The position numbers and the translations under genes were made by a program. A stretch of 64,000 bases of DNA, taken from contig JADJEF010000018.1 in the NCBI GenBank assembly GCA_016702335.1, forward strand, positions 806,001-870,000. Direction: 5' to 3'. Shown here one piece after another: positions 1 through 8,856 of this stretch (the stretch's first letter is position 1; each line of letters begins with the position of its first letter). The DNA comes from Rhodocyclaceae bacterium (lineage in GTDB: Bacteria; Pseudomonadota; Gammaproteobacteria; Burkholderiales; Rhodocyclaceae). The notes under the pieces are model-generated. The model saw only the letters and a program-made list of their open reading frames with translations. It searched no databases and was not told the DNA's origin.

Positions 1-1058
1 ATGACACCGAACACCTTCTTGTCATCCATCATCGGGACGCAAAGCAGTGCCTTCGGCTTTTCGCGACCTTCAGAAGGTGCATAGCCAGGGGCTTTGCTCA
101 CATCGGGAATAAACACGGTTTTGCCGGTGGTGGCGACCTGCCCGGCAATGCCCTCGGAGGTTTTGAAGCTTTTTGCAAAGTGCGAACCGCCGCCCATCTC
201 CGGATAGAACGCGCTTAGTGTGAGGTTGTCCTCGGAATCAAGCAGATAAATCGAGCCCCGTTCCACATGAGTTTGCTCATGCATGACGCGGATAGTCGTT
301 TCGAGAGCTTCGGTTTGATCATGTATGCCGGCCATCACTTCGCCGGTACTGTTCAGCAGCGCCAGATCAGCCAGTTTGCGTCGGATGGCGTTGCGCATCT
401 GGTCGAAGCTGACCGCAAGACTCCCGAGTTCGTCGGTACGGCTGGTGTCGATCGCGTAATCAAGATGCCCTGTCGCCAACTGATCAGCACTGGTACGCAG
501 GGCATTGATCGGACGCTGGATCAGGCGTTTGCCCAAAACCACGATGAAAGCCGCAATGATGAGGACGAATATCAGCGCAAACGCCGAAACCAGCATCGTG
601 GTGTAGCGGATCAGCGCTTTGACCTTTTCGGTCGAGGTGACAATCTGCACACTCGCGATTTGTTCCCCTTCGCGCATGACCTTACCGGTGTTCTGGATAT
701 AGTTCGAATCCTTCAGCAGCGCTTCAAAGCTAGTACCCGCGAGGCTTTCACGCAGCTTTTAGGCGACCGGCTTGTCGTTGCCTTCTTTCATGACGCGAAT
801 GCCGGCCACATCGACATCGAGAAGGAGCGCGGTGAGAATGCCGTCCAGTGCGGCCGTGTCGTAATTCCAGAGCGGTTCGACGAGGCTGATCGAAGCGAGA
901 TCAGCGCTGTTGGCCGCTTTATTGCTCAGATCGGAAATTGATCGGTCGTAGTTATACATGCCGATCATTACGGTAAAAATCCCCAGACCGACCACAATAC
1001 CAATCAGAACAACCGCATTGAATACACGAACGATGCTGCTATTGATGAATGCAAACAT
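1..1058 (-). pseudogene. Membrane sensor protein (periplasmic sensor-HAMP-GAF), interrupted by in-frame TAA; C-terminus beyond window
   Basis: Read on the minus strand from ATG at 1058: a membrane segment (about residues 10-32), a periplasmic domain containing EPLWNYD, then TAA at 759-761. The same frame continues after the stop without a shift through more periplasmic sequence, a second membrane helix, a HAMP-like linker (RPINALRTSADQLATGHLDY) and a GAF domain (SIYLLDSEDNLTL ... KALLCVPMMDDKKVFGVI) to the window edge. The output domain is not visible. One stop codon therefore splits an otherwise coherent sensor; a nonsense mutation, a base-calling error or readthrough are all possible. The periplasmic part resembles that of the kinase just upstream. 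Confidence 0.75.
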
Positions 1059-1122
1059 ACTTCCTCCCCTGTGATCTTGTGTGTGATCTCTTATTCGTGA
1101 TGAATCTGACGCCTCGTTTCAA

Positions 1123-2622
1123 CTATAACCCAACAGGTCCCGCTTCAGGCACATCTTTGGGTAAGCGTAACTGGAACTCGCACCCTTGACCGGGCGATGA
1201 ACTGACATCAATGCCTCCACCTAACAGCCCCGTTGTGAGGTTGTGCACGATATGCAGCCCGAGCCCGCTGCCACCGCGACCCAGTTTGGTGGTGAAAAAG
1301 GGCTCAAATATCCGATTCATGACTTCGGGGGTCATACCGATGCCATCGTCACGATAGATCAAGGTGATATGTTCAGCATCCAGTTCCTCGTAGCGAAAGC
1401 GCATCGTTCCTTGCTCGCGCCCCTCAAACGCGTGGGTCAGAGAATTGCTGATCAGCGCACGCAAAATTTCCCGAAGCGATTCTGGGTAGCCAGTGATGAC
1501 TACGCCCGCCGGTACGGCATTAATCAACACGTAAGGTGACGCCTTAAGCACCGGAGCGAGTTCCCTGATCACGGATTGAACGACCTCATGGAGTTCGAAG
1601 GTACCGCGCTTCGTATCATCACTCACACCTGAAAGCCGCTTGAAACTGCTGACCAGGTCAGCAGCCCGTTGCACATTGCGCAAAAGCAGTTGCGCGCCTT
1701 GACGGATACTGACCAGGAAACTCTCGAGCCCAGATTTGGTCACGCCTGTTGCGCGCAACTGGTCAAATTTTTGGGCACAGTCGTCGATGGTACTGGCGGC
1801 CATCATGGCGTTACCGATGGGGGTATTCAACTCATGTGCGACACCGGCCACCATGGAGCCCAGGGCGGCGAGCTTTTCGGCGCGCAATAATTCGCTCTGG
1901 GTTTTTTTGAGCTTCTGCAACGCCTCCTGGGCTTCAATTTTTGCGGCCGCGTGCCGGTCTATCAAATCGCGCAGCTTGCGCATCGTGAGGTTGAAGCCAC
2001 GAACCACCTCGCTGAACTCGGAAAATTTGCTATCTGGCAGTTCAGAGGCGATCTCGGCGCTATTGCCTGCCAGATCGAACAAAGCATCGCGTAACTGATG
2101 CAGGGGCCGAAAAACCATTCTCAGACTGAAGACCAGCAACGCAACAAGGAGTACATCAAGGATCAGAACCTCGATGACACGCTGAAACAACTGCGCCCTG
2201 AGCGAGGCCTCGATATGCTCAGGCGTAAAAGTGACCACAACGCGGCCGATGGACTCCTCCCTGCCCCCTTCCGATTCCGTCCAGACAAGTGGACCTTCCC
2301 GCACCACGGGGGCCCAGTGGCCATTGCTCGGTGAGCGGGTGGTTCCATTCAGTGATATTTCGATGATCACGCGTTCCGTACGCTGATCGAAAACCTGAAT
2401 ACGCGTGATTTCCTTGATCGAACCTTCCGCAGCAAGGATCTCTCGGGTGGTCGCTTTTTCGTAATTCCAGAGTGGCTCAGGCAGTGTGGCCTGCAAGCGC
2501 GCCAGGGACGACTCCTGAATGGCGGCAAAGCGCTTGTTCAGGTCATTTGACAGCGCCGAATGCGCATAGACACCAAACAGACTCAGCGTAAGCGTGGTAA
2601 CCAGCGTAAAACAGTGCGACAA
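1123..2622 (-). CDS. Sensor histidine kinase with EPLWNY periplasmic domain
   Basis: Membrane histidine kinase of about 499 residues: N-terminal helix (about 5-22), periplasmic domain with LPEPLWNYEKATTREIL, second helix (about 149-170), HAMP-like linker, coiled coil, then a HisKA box EKLAALGSMVAGVAHELNTP with phospho-accepting His about 263, and a C-terminal ATPase with DDGIGM and GSGLGLHIV glycine boxes. No receiver domain is present. The frame opens at TTG 2622; an ATG at 2645 lies in another frame, so the start is uncertain or a base was lost near it. It lies 64 nt upstream of the interrupted sensor, which has the same type of sensor domain, so the two probably respond to related signals. 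Confidence 0.85.
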   Translation of the reverse strand: MSHCFTLVTTLTLSLFGVYAHSALSNDLNKRFAAIQESSLARLQATLPEPLWNYEKATTREILAAEGSIKEITRIQVFDQRTERVIIEISLNGTTRSPSNGHWAPVVREGPLVWTESEGGREESIGRVVVTFTPEHIEASLRAQLFQRVIEVLILDVLLVALLVFSLRMVFRPLHQLRDALFDLAGNSAEIASELPDSKFSEFSEVVRGFNLTMRKLRDLIDRHAAAKIEAQEALQKLKKTQSELLRAEKLAALGSMVAGVAHELNTPIGNAMMAASTIDDCAQKFDQLRATGVTKSGLESFLVSIRQGAQLLLRNVQRAADLVSSFKRLSGVSDDTKRGTFELHEVVQSVIRELAPVLKASPYVLINAVPAGVVITGYPESLREILRALISNSLTHAFEGREQGTMRFRYEELDAEHITLIYRDDGIGMTPEVMNRIFEPFFTTKLGRGGSGLGLHIVHNLTTGLLGGGIDVSSSPGQGCEFQLRLPKDVPEAGPVGL

Positions 2623-2835
2623 GTCGAAAATAAATCGAATTGGTCATGGCCTCGCCAAAATGGGGTCAGGCACGCGTGAGCAGCACGATCATAGCTTCAT
2701 TGCATTCTGTGCAAAGTGGCTGGATGAATCTATCTTATGCGGAATTGGGAGTAAATGGCATGACAGTGGCATGACAGAAGAATTACCAGCGCGAGCCAGG
2801 TCGGGAAGAATCAGCGCGCGTCGCGTCCGATAAAA

Positions 2836-2867
2836 CGCCCCGGTTCAGGCGACGCTGAACCGGGGCG
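2836..2867 (-). terminator. Rho-independent terminator after htpX
   Basis: A 13-bp perfect stem (2836-2848 with 2855-2867, 6-nt loop) followed on the minus strand by a T-run (the aaaa at 2832-2835). It lies 16 nt past the htpX stop. Confidence 0.75.
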
Positions 2868-3035
2868 CTGGTATCAAGAAACCTAGCGTTGTGCTTTGAG
2901 TGCGGCGATACGCTCTTCCAGTGGCGGATGAGTCATGAACAACTTTTTCAAGCCCGATGCCCCACCGCCAGCAATGCCGAAGGCCGCCATTTTTTCCGGC
3001 AAAGGCGCACCATGCAGCGAATTCAGTCGCTCTAG

Positions 3036-4571
3036 CAGCCTGTCGGACTTGAGCCCGGCAGCGAGCGCAAAAGCGGTCGTGAGATGGCAAATTGGGCGAT
3101 TTTCGGTAAAAGGCGCACGAATTCCTGTCTTTCTTGCTACTGCGGACGCAATACGGCCATGCGTTTCAAATTCCACGCCAGGCAAACCAGCGTCCATTCG
3201 GTCTGAACATTGCCCAAACCGCGCATCAGAAATTGGCGAAAGCCGAGCACCGACTTGATGATGCCGAACACCGGTTCCACCGTCTGCTTGCGCAACGCAT
3301 ACAGCGCGCGTCCTTCTTTGGTTTTAAGCCGGTGCTTCATCGCCTCGACAGACCTTGTCTGGCCCACCAGCGGTTCTGGCTCGGTAAAGCGCTCTCGCCA
3401 GTTCGGATGGTGGCCTTCCCGCCCCGGTGCGATCAGCGGCCGGATCTTGGCGGCTTCACAGGCAGTGACGTTCTTCTCGCTGAAGTAGCCGCTATCGATC
3501 AGGATGTCTGCGGGCTGGTTCAGCCCGTCAGGTAATGCATGCAGTTGCGTCACCATGGGCTCAACCTGCTCCTTGTCATTGGCGGCGTTCGTCACCTGCG
3601 CCACCACGACCAGCATGGACTCGGTATCCACCACCGCCTGGGCGTTGTAGCACTGCTCGAAGCCGCCCCCAGCGACTTTCATGATGCGCGACTCTTCATC
3701 GGTCAGATTGACCTGGTCCTCAGCACGCGGAGAGGGATCGGGCACCTTGGGTTCCCGACCACCTGGCTTCTTGCCAGTTTCGGCGGCTTTGGCGGCGCGG
3801 GCCGCCATCTTGGCGTCGTACTCGGCCTTCTCGCGCTCGAAGCGCTCCTTGGCGCGCGCCTCGATCTTGGCCTTGGCGGCGGCAATCGCGGCCAGACGGT
3901 CTTCTCGTCGCTTGATTTCGTCCGGCAGATTGACGCCATCGGGCACCGTCGACTGGTCGGCCGCGTCGGCTAGATTGAGCATTTCCTGAACCTCCGCCTT
4001 GAGCTGGGCTTCGATCGTCTCAATGTGCCCATGGGAGAGGGCACTATGCCGGCTGGCGTTGGCGTGGATCTTCGTGCCGTCGAGGCTGACGGTGCCGAAC
4101 TTGGAAAGCTGGTTCTCGCGGGCCACTTGCAGCACCTGTACGAAAATTTCCGCAAACTGCGGGCCAAAGCGCTTGCGGAAGTTGGCCAGGGTATCGTGGT
4201 CGGGGTGCTGGTTACCGGCCACGAAGCGAAACGCGAGGGAGTCGTAGGTGGCCCGTTCGATCTTGCGGCTGGAGAACGTGCCAGTGGCGTAGGCGTAGAT
4301 CAGGATGCTGAGCATCGCGGCAGGATGGTAGGCCGCACTGCCTTGCCCAGCGTACTGGCGTTCGAGTTCAGAGAGGTCAAGTCCGTCGATGACATCCACT
4401 ACGTACCGCGCCAGGTGCGACTCGGGCAGCCAGTCCTGCACCGAGGGCGGCAACAGGTAGTCAGTGTTTCGATTGATCGGGTGGAAGGCCATGGTGTCGT
4501 CCGGTTCGCTGTTGCCCACTTTTTACTACGGATGGAGTTTGGTCAATCTCAGGAGTAAGTCCGACAGGCTG
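3036..4571 (-). mobile_element. IS1182-family insertion sequence, 1536 bp
   Basis: Perfect 15-bp terminal inverted repeats, CAGCCTGTCGGACTT at 3036-3050 and its complement at 4557-4571, are flanked by the 4-bp direct repeat CTAG (3032-3035 and 4572-4575). One transposase gene fills the element. Both ends, the target duplication and the transposase frame are intact, so the element could be mobile and the insertion recent. The target is htpX. Confidence 0.93.
3137..4492 (-). CDS. IS1182-family transposase
   Basis: DDE transposase of about 451 residues. The N-terminus (FHPINRNTDYLLPPSVQDWL) and the DUF772-type region (YHPAAMLSILIYAYATGTFS) are typical of the family. Catalytic-region landmarks include SLDGTKIHANAS, ILIDSGYFSEKN and the C-terminal YALRKQTVEPVFGIIK, followed by a helical end. 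A basic, alanine-rich coiled insert lies around residues 200-250. I chose ATG 4492 (MAFHPINRNT); a start at 4519 adds nine residues. The frame is uninterrupted. Confidence 0.93.
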   Translation of the reverse strand: MAFHPINRNTDYLLPPSVQDWLPESHLARYVVDVIDGLDLSELERQYAGQGSAAYHPAAMLSILIYAYATGTFSSRKIERATYDSLAFRFVAGNQHPDHDTLANFRKRFGPQFAEIFVQVLQVARENQLSKFGTVSLDGTKIHANASRHSALSHGHIETIEAQLKAEVQEMLNLADAADQSTVPDGVNLPDEIKRREDRLAAIAAAKAKIEARAKERFEREKAEYDAKMAARAAKAAETGKKPGGREPKVPDPSPRAEDQVNLTDEESRIMKVAGGGFEQCYNAQAVVDTESMLVVVAQVTNAANDKEQVEPMVTQLHALPDGLNQPADILIDSGYFSEKNVTACEAAKIRPLIAPGREGHHPNWRERFTEPEPLVGQTRSVEAMKHRLKTKEGRALYALRKQTVEPVFGIIKSVLGFRQFLMRGLGNVQTEWTLVCLAWNLKRMAVLRPQ

Positions 4572-5297
4572 CTAGTGCCGCAATCATGTTCTGACGCCCC
4601 GCAAGACTGGCTCCGCCCTGATCCGCCCGAAACTCACGCCGACGTGAAAACCACATCACGATCGTCGAGGCCAGCACGCCAAGCACCAGTTCGGCCACGA
4701 TCATCGTCACGTAAAAGGCAGGTCCTTGACCATTTTCGGTTTTGAAGATGGCACGATCAACGAAATTGCCGATGACGCGCGAGAGGAACATCACAAAGGT
4801 ATTGACGACCCCTGAATCAAGGCCAGCGTCACCATGTCGCCGTTGGCCGCATGAGCGACCTCGGGACCGATGACTGCCTGAGCTTCCGCGCGGGTCAGTG
4901 GCTGGAACAGGCCGGTAGAGACAGCGATCAGCGAACTGTTCTTGCTCATGCCCGTGGCAAACGCATTGACGTCAGGCGCGTTGTAAATGCCGACCTCAGG
5001 CATTTTGATTCCAGCCTGAGTCGAGTATTTGCGCACGGTTTCGAGCAACCAGAACTCGGTCGAATTCGAGGGCGCATCAATCACTTGCACGCCCATGGCG
5101 GTTTTGGCCGACCATTTCGAGATCGCCAGCGAAATGAAGGAACCGCCAAAACCCATGACCGCCGCAAATATCAGCAGCGAACCCAGATTGAGTCCATTGG
5201 CGTTCAGATACGGCTCGACCCCGAGCAGGCGCATGGTGATCGACAGCACCATGACAATGGCCAGGTTGGTGGCAAGAAAAAGCAGAATGCGTTTCAT

Positions 5298-5592
5298 GGC
5301 AAAAGCCTCCAAAATAAGTCCCGCCACCCCCGGAAGTAGCACGCTCCGTGTGACGTCGATTGATATGCTAGCCTCTGTCATTACATCGAACAAGTCGGCG
5401 TTTCGTTTTGAAACATTCGATTTAATCGATCACTTAGCCGACGGCAAACCCTGCCGGGCAAACAAAACCCATCGCCCTCATGGCGGCAAAATTTGCCGGA
5501 CGCTTCCCTATCCGGCCCCCAGCTCGGGCTCTCGTGCGTGCTGGCCTCAAAATTGCATTTGCGGTGGTATTGCGTTACCTGAGTGTACGGCC
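5298..5592. other. Intergenic region between htpX and the FliD-like gene
   Basis: About 295 nt between divergently read genes. It should carry both promoters, but I see no convincing -35/-10 pair, repeat or RNA gene. Confidence 0.5.
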
Positions 5593-6440
5593 ATGAATAT
5601 CACCAGCGCCCTGTCTTTGCTTGAAGTCGCCAAACTTGGCGGCAAAGCACTGAGCTATGTCTTTGGTAGTGACACCGATAGCGCCGCCAGAGGCACATCG
5701 ACCGATTTCGCCAAGTTGCTGGCGCAACGCACCGAAGGTTTGAGCCTCGATGGCCGCAACCCGGCCTTGAGCGACCCCGAGACTGCCTACAAGATGATGA
5801 CGCTCATTAACAAGAGCGACCTGTTGTTGAAAGCTCAGTTCTCCGAACTGACAGATATGGGTAAGCGCGTCGAGCAACTGGAATCATTGGGCGCCACCTT
5901 GAGCAACATCGCCCCGAAACTGCCAATAGCAACATCGTTGCCCAGATGGGCGACTTTAGGAACACGTATAACCAATGGATAGACCGTTTCGCACCGGCAA
6001 TAGCCAACGGCGGAGTGCTCGGCAATGTGCAGGCCGCTGAAGTTTCACGGCATTCCCTTGAATCTGCCGTGCGCAGTCGCTTCAATGGGGCTGCGGGGGG
6101 CGTACGCGGGCTCGAGGATCTCGGAATCAGCATTGATCCTCAAACCCATCGCGCCAGCTTTGATGAATCGCGCCTGTCTGGCGTGCTCTCGAGTAACAAG
6201 GCCGGGGTGGTCAGTGCCATCGACGAATTCAGCGCCAACTTTGCCAAGTCAGCGGACCTGCTCAATGCCATCGATAACTTTATTCCCAAACAACTCGCCA
6301 ATCGTAGCCGCGCCATTGATTTCATTGCCAGCAATCTGACCCAGTTGCAACAGGAATTCGGGCGCGGCGATGTTGTCTTGCCCAGCGGACAAATAGCCAC
6401 GGCGCTCAAGGCTTATAACCAGGCCTTGGCCATCCGGTAG
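5593..6440 (+). pseudogene. Hypothetical protein with FliD-C-terminus-like region, one frameshift
   Basis: Starts at ATG 5593 (MNITSALSLLEVAKLGGKAL). The first frame runs to 5982 but loses its sense near 5915, where gccccgaaac appears to lack one base; the other frame gives SNIVAQMGDFRNTYNQWIDRF and ends at 6440. Rejoined, the protein has about 282 residues. Its second half (GVRGLEDLGISIDPQTHRASFDESRLSGVLSS in pieces) resembles the end of flagellar cap protein FliD, where GL-x-LGI-x-ID is followed by filling of a D3-like region. No flagellar gene is nearby, so function is unknown. The indel is beside a homopolymer and could be an assembly error. Confidence 0.6.
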
Positions 6441-6455
6441 CCGCCACCGTACCGC

Positions 6456-6487
6456 AACCGCCGAATTACCAGCGCCGACTTGCAGAA
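6456..6487 (+). repeat. Dispersed 32-bp repeat, copy 1
   Basis: Contains the invariant core CCAGCGCCGACTT; diverges from the consensus at its left end (ccgaatta) and has TGCAGAA instead of TGCGGAA. Lies just after the FliD-like gene. Confidence 0.85.
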
Positions 6488-6491
6488 GGGC

Positions 6492-6788
6492 CTATGAGTC
6501 GTGCCAAATGCTTTTTGGTAAAGAGCACGAGGCCATCGCTGCATACATGTTCGCTACTTCATCGACAAATCTTGCGGATTTTTGGCGATTACGCCATCGA
6601 GTTAGCGTTCGCCAGCGCCAAAGCCTGTCGATCACTCCATAGGTAAGCACTCCCCCGAGGCATGCCATGATTGACAAGCCGACCATCAGCGGCTTGCCCA
6701 GCGCATTAATGCGTTGCACGACGGTCTGGCTTTCCTCATGCAAGCGGGCGGCTGCGATCATGAGTCTGATCCAGTCGGCCAAGCTCAA
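6492..6788 (-). pseudogene. C-terminal fragment of a DUF2062 protein
   Basis: A 98-codon minus frame whose middle reads ALGKPLMVGLSIMACLGG ... YGVIDRLWRWRTLTRWRNRQ. This matches the end of the intact DUF2062 protein at 55870-56415 (AMGSPLALGLVLLAFSLALA ... WRAYLVRVIGQRRAR): one helix then a basic tail. The N-terminal two thirds are missing, and the upstream sequence is instead an IS66 remnant on the other strand, so the gene was probably truncated by that element. Confidence 0.4.
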
Positions 6789-6892
6789 CGGCCATGAACC
6801 GTTTGCTTATCTCAGGGATGTGCTGACGCGATTGCCTACGCAGCCGGCCAGCCGTATCGAGGACTTGGCCCCATTGTTGGCGGCCTGCCTGA
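6741..6892 (+). mobile_element. IS66-family transposase remnant (C-terminus)
   Basis: The plus strand encodes RAAAIMSLIQSAKLNGHEPF then AYLRDVLTRLPTQPASRIEDL, the characteristic end of IS66 TnpC. An extra base near 6868 must be removed to recover the usual ending LPHCWRPA and stop at 6890-6892. The catalytic domain and the left end are absent. Downstream sequence to about 6990 (including gggcttacgg) may be the right end of the element, but I cannot delimit it. Confidence 0.7.
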
Positions 6893-7075
6893 CCTTTCTC
6901 GGCGCCCCATCACGCACCGGTGTCAACCTTACTTTGCCGGGGGCTTACGGACCGAAGCCTGGGCGAACTACTACAGCTAATACTCAAAGGAGCCTTGTCG
7001 GTACTCTACTGACGCAAAAGTATTAGCACTTTTTACTCCGCATAGTCTCAAGAATTTTTTTGCCAGACAATCGGA

Positions 7076-8299
7076 CTACGGCACAGCCGTGAAATTGGCT
7101 CTTACGAAGGCAGTGACCTTTTCCGCAATGATCCGATGCGTATTCGTCGTGGGGTGCAGCGTATCCCAGAACACAAAGGTATTCGGATCGGTACAGTTCG
7201 CGCGCAAACCCTGTTGATAGGCATATGTTGTCGATGCGATTTCGTTGATATCCAGGCACGACTGCGTCGTATTGGTGATTCCGTAGGAAGCCGGATTCGC
7301 CAGCATGTCGTTCATCACAGACATCGTGTCGAACAACTTGATGTTCAGCGAGGTCCCATATTTGGCTTGCATCGCATCGCGCAGTACCACGAGGCGTGCA
7401 TTGAGGTCGGCGACGTTCGCCTTGACTTTGACAGCGTCCTCTGCCGGGCGCATTGCGAAGACCGGAGCTTTTGACAGTTCCGGCACATTCAGCATCAGAA
7501 TGTTTTTTGCGCCGGCGACAATCAGCTTCTCAATGCCTTCCTGCTCCTTCGCGATGATCGATTCTGGGGTACGGTCGTAGTTAACCAGATCGTTGCCGCC
7601 AATCAATACCGTGAAGAGGGAATTCGCCCATTTGTAGTTGGGAGCGTCCTTCAAGTAGATCAGCACCGAGTCGACTTGCTGATTCACACCGGGAATCACG
7701 TAATAGCTATCAGCCGCCGCGCCGGCCACTGCCCAGTTGTACATCGGCAAGCCCAGCGACTCGGCCATGTACTCTTCCCAGACCTTGTGGTTGCTGAAAC
7801 GGCCGACGAACCAGCTTTTCGGATTCGGCACCTTCCATTGCGTGGCGTTATAGAGATTTTGGTTGTCCGACAGGCTGTCGCCCACGGTGATGATCTTATT
7901 GATCTTACCTGTTTGCGTGGTGCTGTCATTGGTGTAGATGGTGTAGTTCAGCGACAGCGAGTTGTCGGCACCGGTGAATGCGGCAACCTGACTCTTGATG
8001 CCCTTCTTCGTCAGAGTGCTCGCGCAAACAGATTTAAGCGTTGCCTGCGATGTGTTCGTATAGAACATGTTCATCCAACTGGTCGGGCCGTCCTTCCACC
8101 AATTGCCCTTTACGTGGTACCAGCCGCCGGTCGTCGGATCCAGTCCCCAGTGGTAGCTGGTGGCGGGCGTTTTGGGCGTATCGCTGACGCGGTAGAAACA
8201 GCGCAGATAGGTGTAGGTCGAACCGCCGAGAGCGGCCGCCTCGGTGCTAACCACGGTCACGGCGGAACACAGCGCCCCCAGAAGCAATAGCTTTTTCAT
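7076..8299 (-). CDS. Secreted GDSL/SGNH-family esterase or lipase
   Basis: Precursor of about 407 residues starting MKKLLLLGALCSAVTVVSTEAAA, a Sec signal peptide. After an extra N-terminal domain of about 120 residues comes block I (KIITVGDSLSDNQNLY, nucleophile Ser), then GAAADSYY, block III (VLIGGNDLVNYD) and block V (FVFWDTLHPTTNTHRIIAEKV, catalytic Asp/His). This resembles the thermolabile-hemolysin/GCAT branch of GDSL enzymes acting on phospholipids or esters. Start ATG 8299 follows GGAGGAAAATC. With a signal peptide, and a T2SS 4 kb away, it is a plausible T2SS cargo (inference). Confidence 0.85.
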   Translation of the reverse strand: MKKLLLLGALCSAVTVVSTEAAALGGSTYTYLRCFYRVSDTPKTPATSYHWGLDPTTGGWYHVKGNWWKDGPTSWMNMFYTNTSQATLKSVCASTLTKKGIKSQVAAFTGADNSLSLNYTIYTNDSTTQTGKINKIITVGDSLSDNQNLYNATQWKVPNPKSWFVGRFSNHKVWEEYMAESLGLPMYNWAVAGAAADSYYVIPGVNQQVDSVLIYLKDAPNYKWANSLFTVLIGGNDLVNYDRTPESIIAKEQEGIEKLIVAGAKNILMLNVPELSKAPVFAMRPAEDAVKVKANVADLNARLVVLRDAMQAKYGTSLNIKLFDTMSVMNDMLANPASYGITNTTQSCLDINEIASTTYAYQQGLRANCTDPNTFVFWDTLHPTTNTHRIIAEKVTAFVRANFTAVP

Positions 8300-8856
8300 G
8301 ATTTTCCTCCAGTTAGTTTTAGTTTGACGATTGCTAACTAGGTACACTTCTGTCTTGTCAAGCAGGTGGAAGCAGGTGACAACGGAGTCTCTTCCCATGA
8401 CGCGCTCGTGTCAATAGCCTTGTTCAAGGTGGTAAGAGTCTGTACGTCAGCGCTTCCCAGCTCGAGATTCCATCGAGATAGGCACCTAAACGGTTGCGAA
8501 CTGGACGTAGGAAAACCTCAAGTTGATCATCCAACCCATGGTTATCAACATTAAGGTCGCGGATTGAATGGGGCCTCAATTAATGAAGCATTGCTCTACG
8601 CAGCGCCATATTGCTTTCTAAAGCGAGCAACCGCCGTCTCACCAGCGCCGACTTGCGGATAACCCAGCGATTGTCCGCCCATTTACCCTGAAGGCTCGTA
8701 GTCTTGCGCCGCCCACGTTGCCCTGAATCGTGGCGCAAACGTCGGCGTGCAGGTCACCGGGATACGTCTTCGATGTGCTATTCGCCCCTGCCCGTTCAGT
8801 GCGCAGGGGTGGGCAGATACCTGCCACACCCCACGGCGTTTGTGTCGAGGCTAGAC
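8300..8856. other. Long intergenic region with one dispersed repeat
   Basis: About 557 nt between two minus-strand hydrolase genes. It holds repeat copy 2 (8629-8660) and presumably the esterase promoter. No coding frame with family features and no RNA gene was recognised. Confidence 0.5.
8629..8660 (+). repeat. Dispersed 32-bp repeat, copy 2
   Basis: Reads AACCGCCGTCTCA then the core CCAGCGCCGACTT and GCGGAT. Close to consensus; intergenic. Confidence 0.9.

Larger units (their letters stand above)
2883..5297 (-). pseudogene. htpX: Protease HtpX, disrupted by an IS element, a frameshift and a catalytic His-to-Pro change
   Basis: HtpX is an inner-membrane M48 zinc metalloprotease for misfolded membrane proteins. 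The N-terminal part starts at ATG 5297 ([15 protein letters not shown]). Where the family has HEXXH, this reads GPEVAH; the Pro codon is at 4863-4865. A base is missing near 4810 (CAGGGGTCGTC), shifting [16 protein letters not shown] out of frame. An IS then interrupts the gene. Removing it with one CTAG copy restores [19 protein letters not shown] and the usual C-terminus FMTHPPLEERIAALKAQR. Three independent lesions make this a clear pseudogene, although the frameshift alone could be a sequencing error. Confidence 0.9.

Noticed and set aside
267..941. A 224-codon plus-strand frame at the left edge
   Set aside because: Antisense to the HAMP-GAF sensor, whose domains are clear on the minus strand.
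2781..2799. aattaccagcgcgagccagg as a degenerate repeat copy
   Set aside because: The match breaks inside the core and the rest is unlike the consensus.
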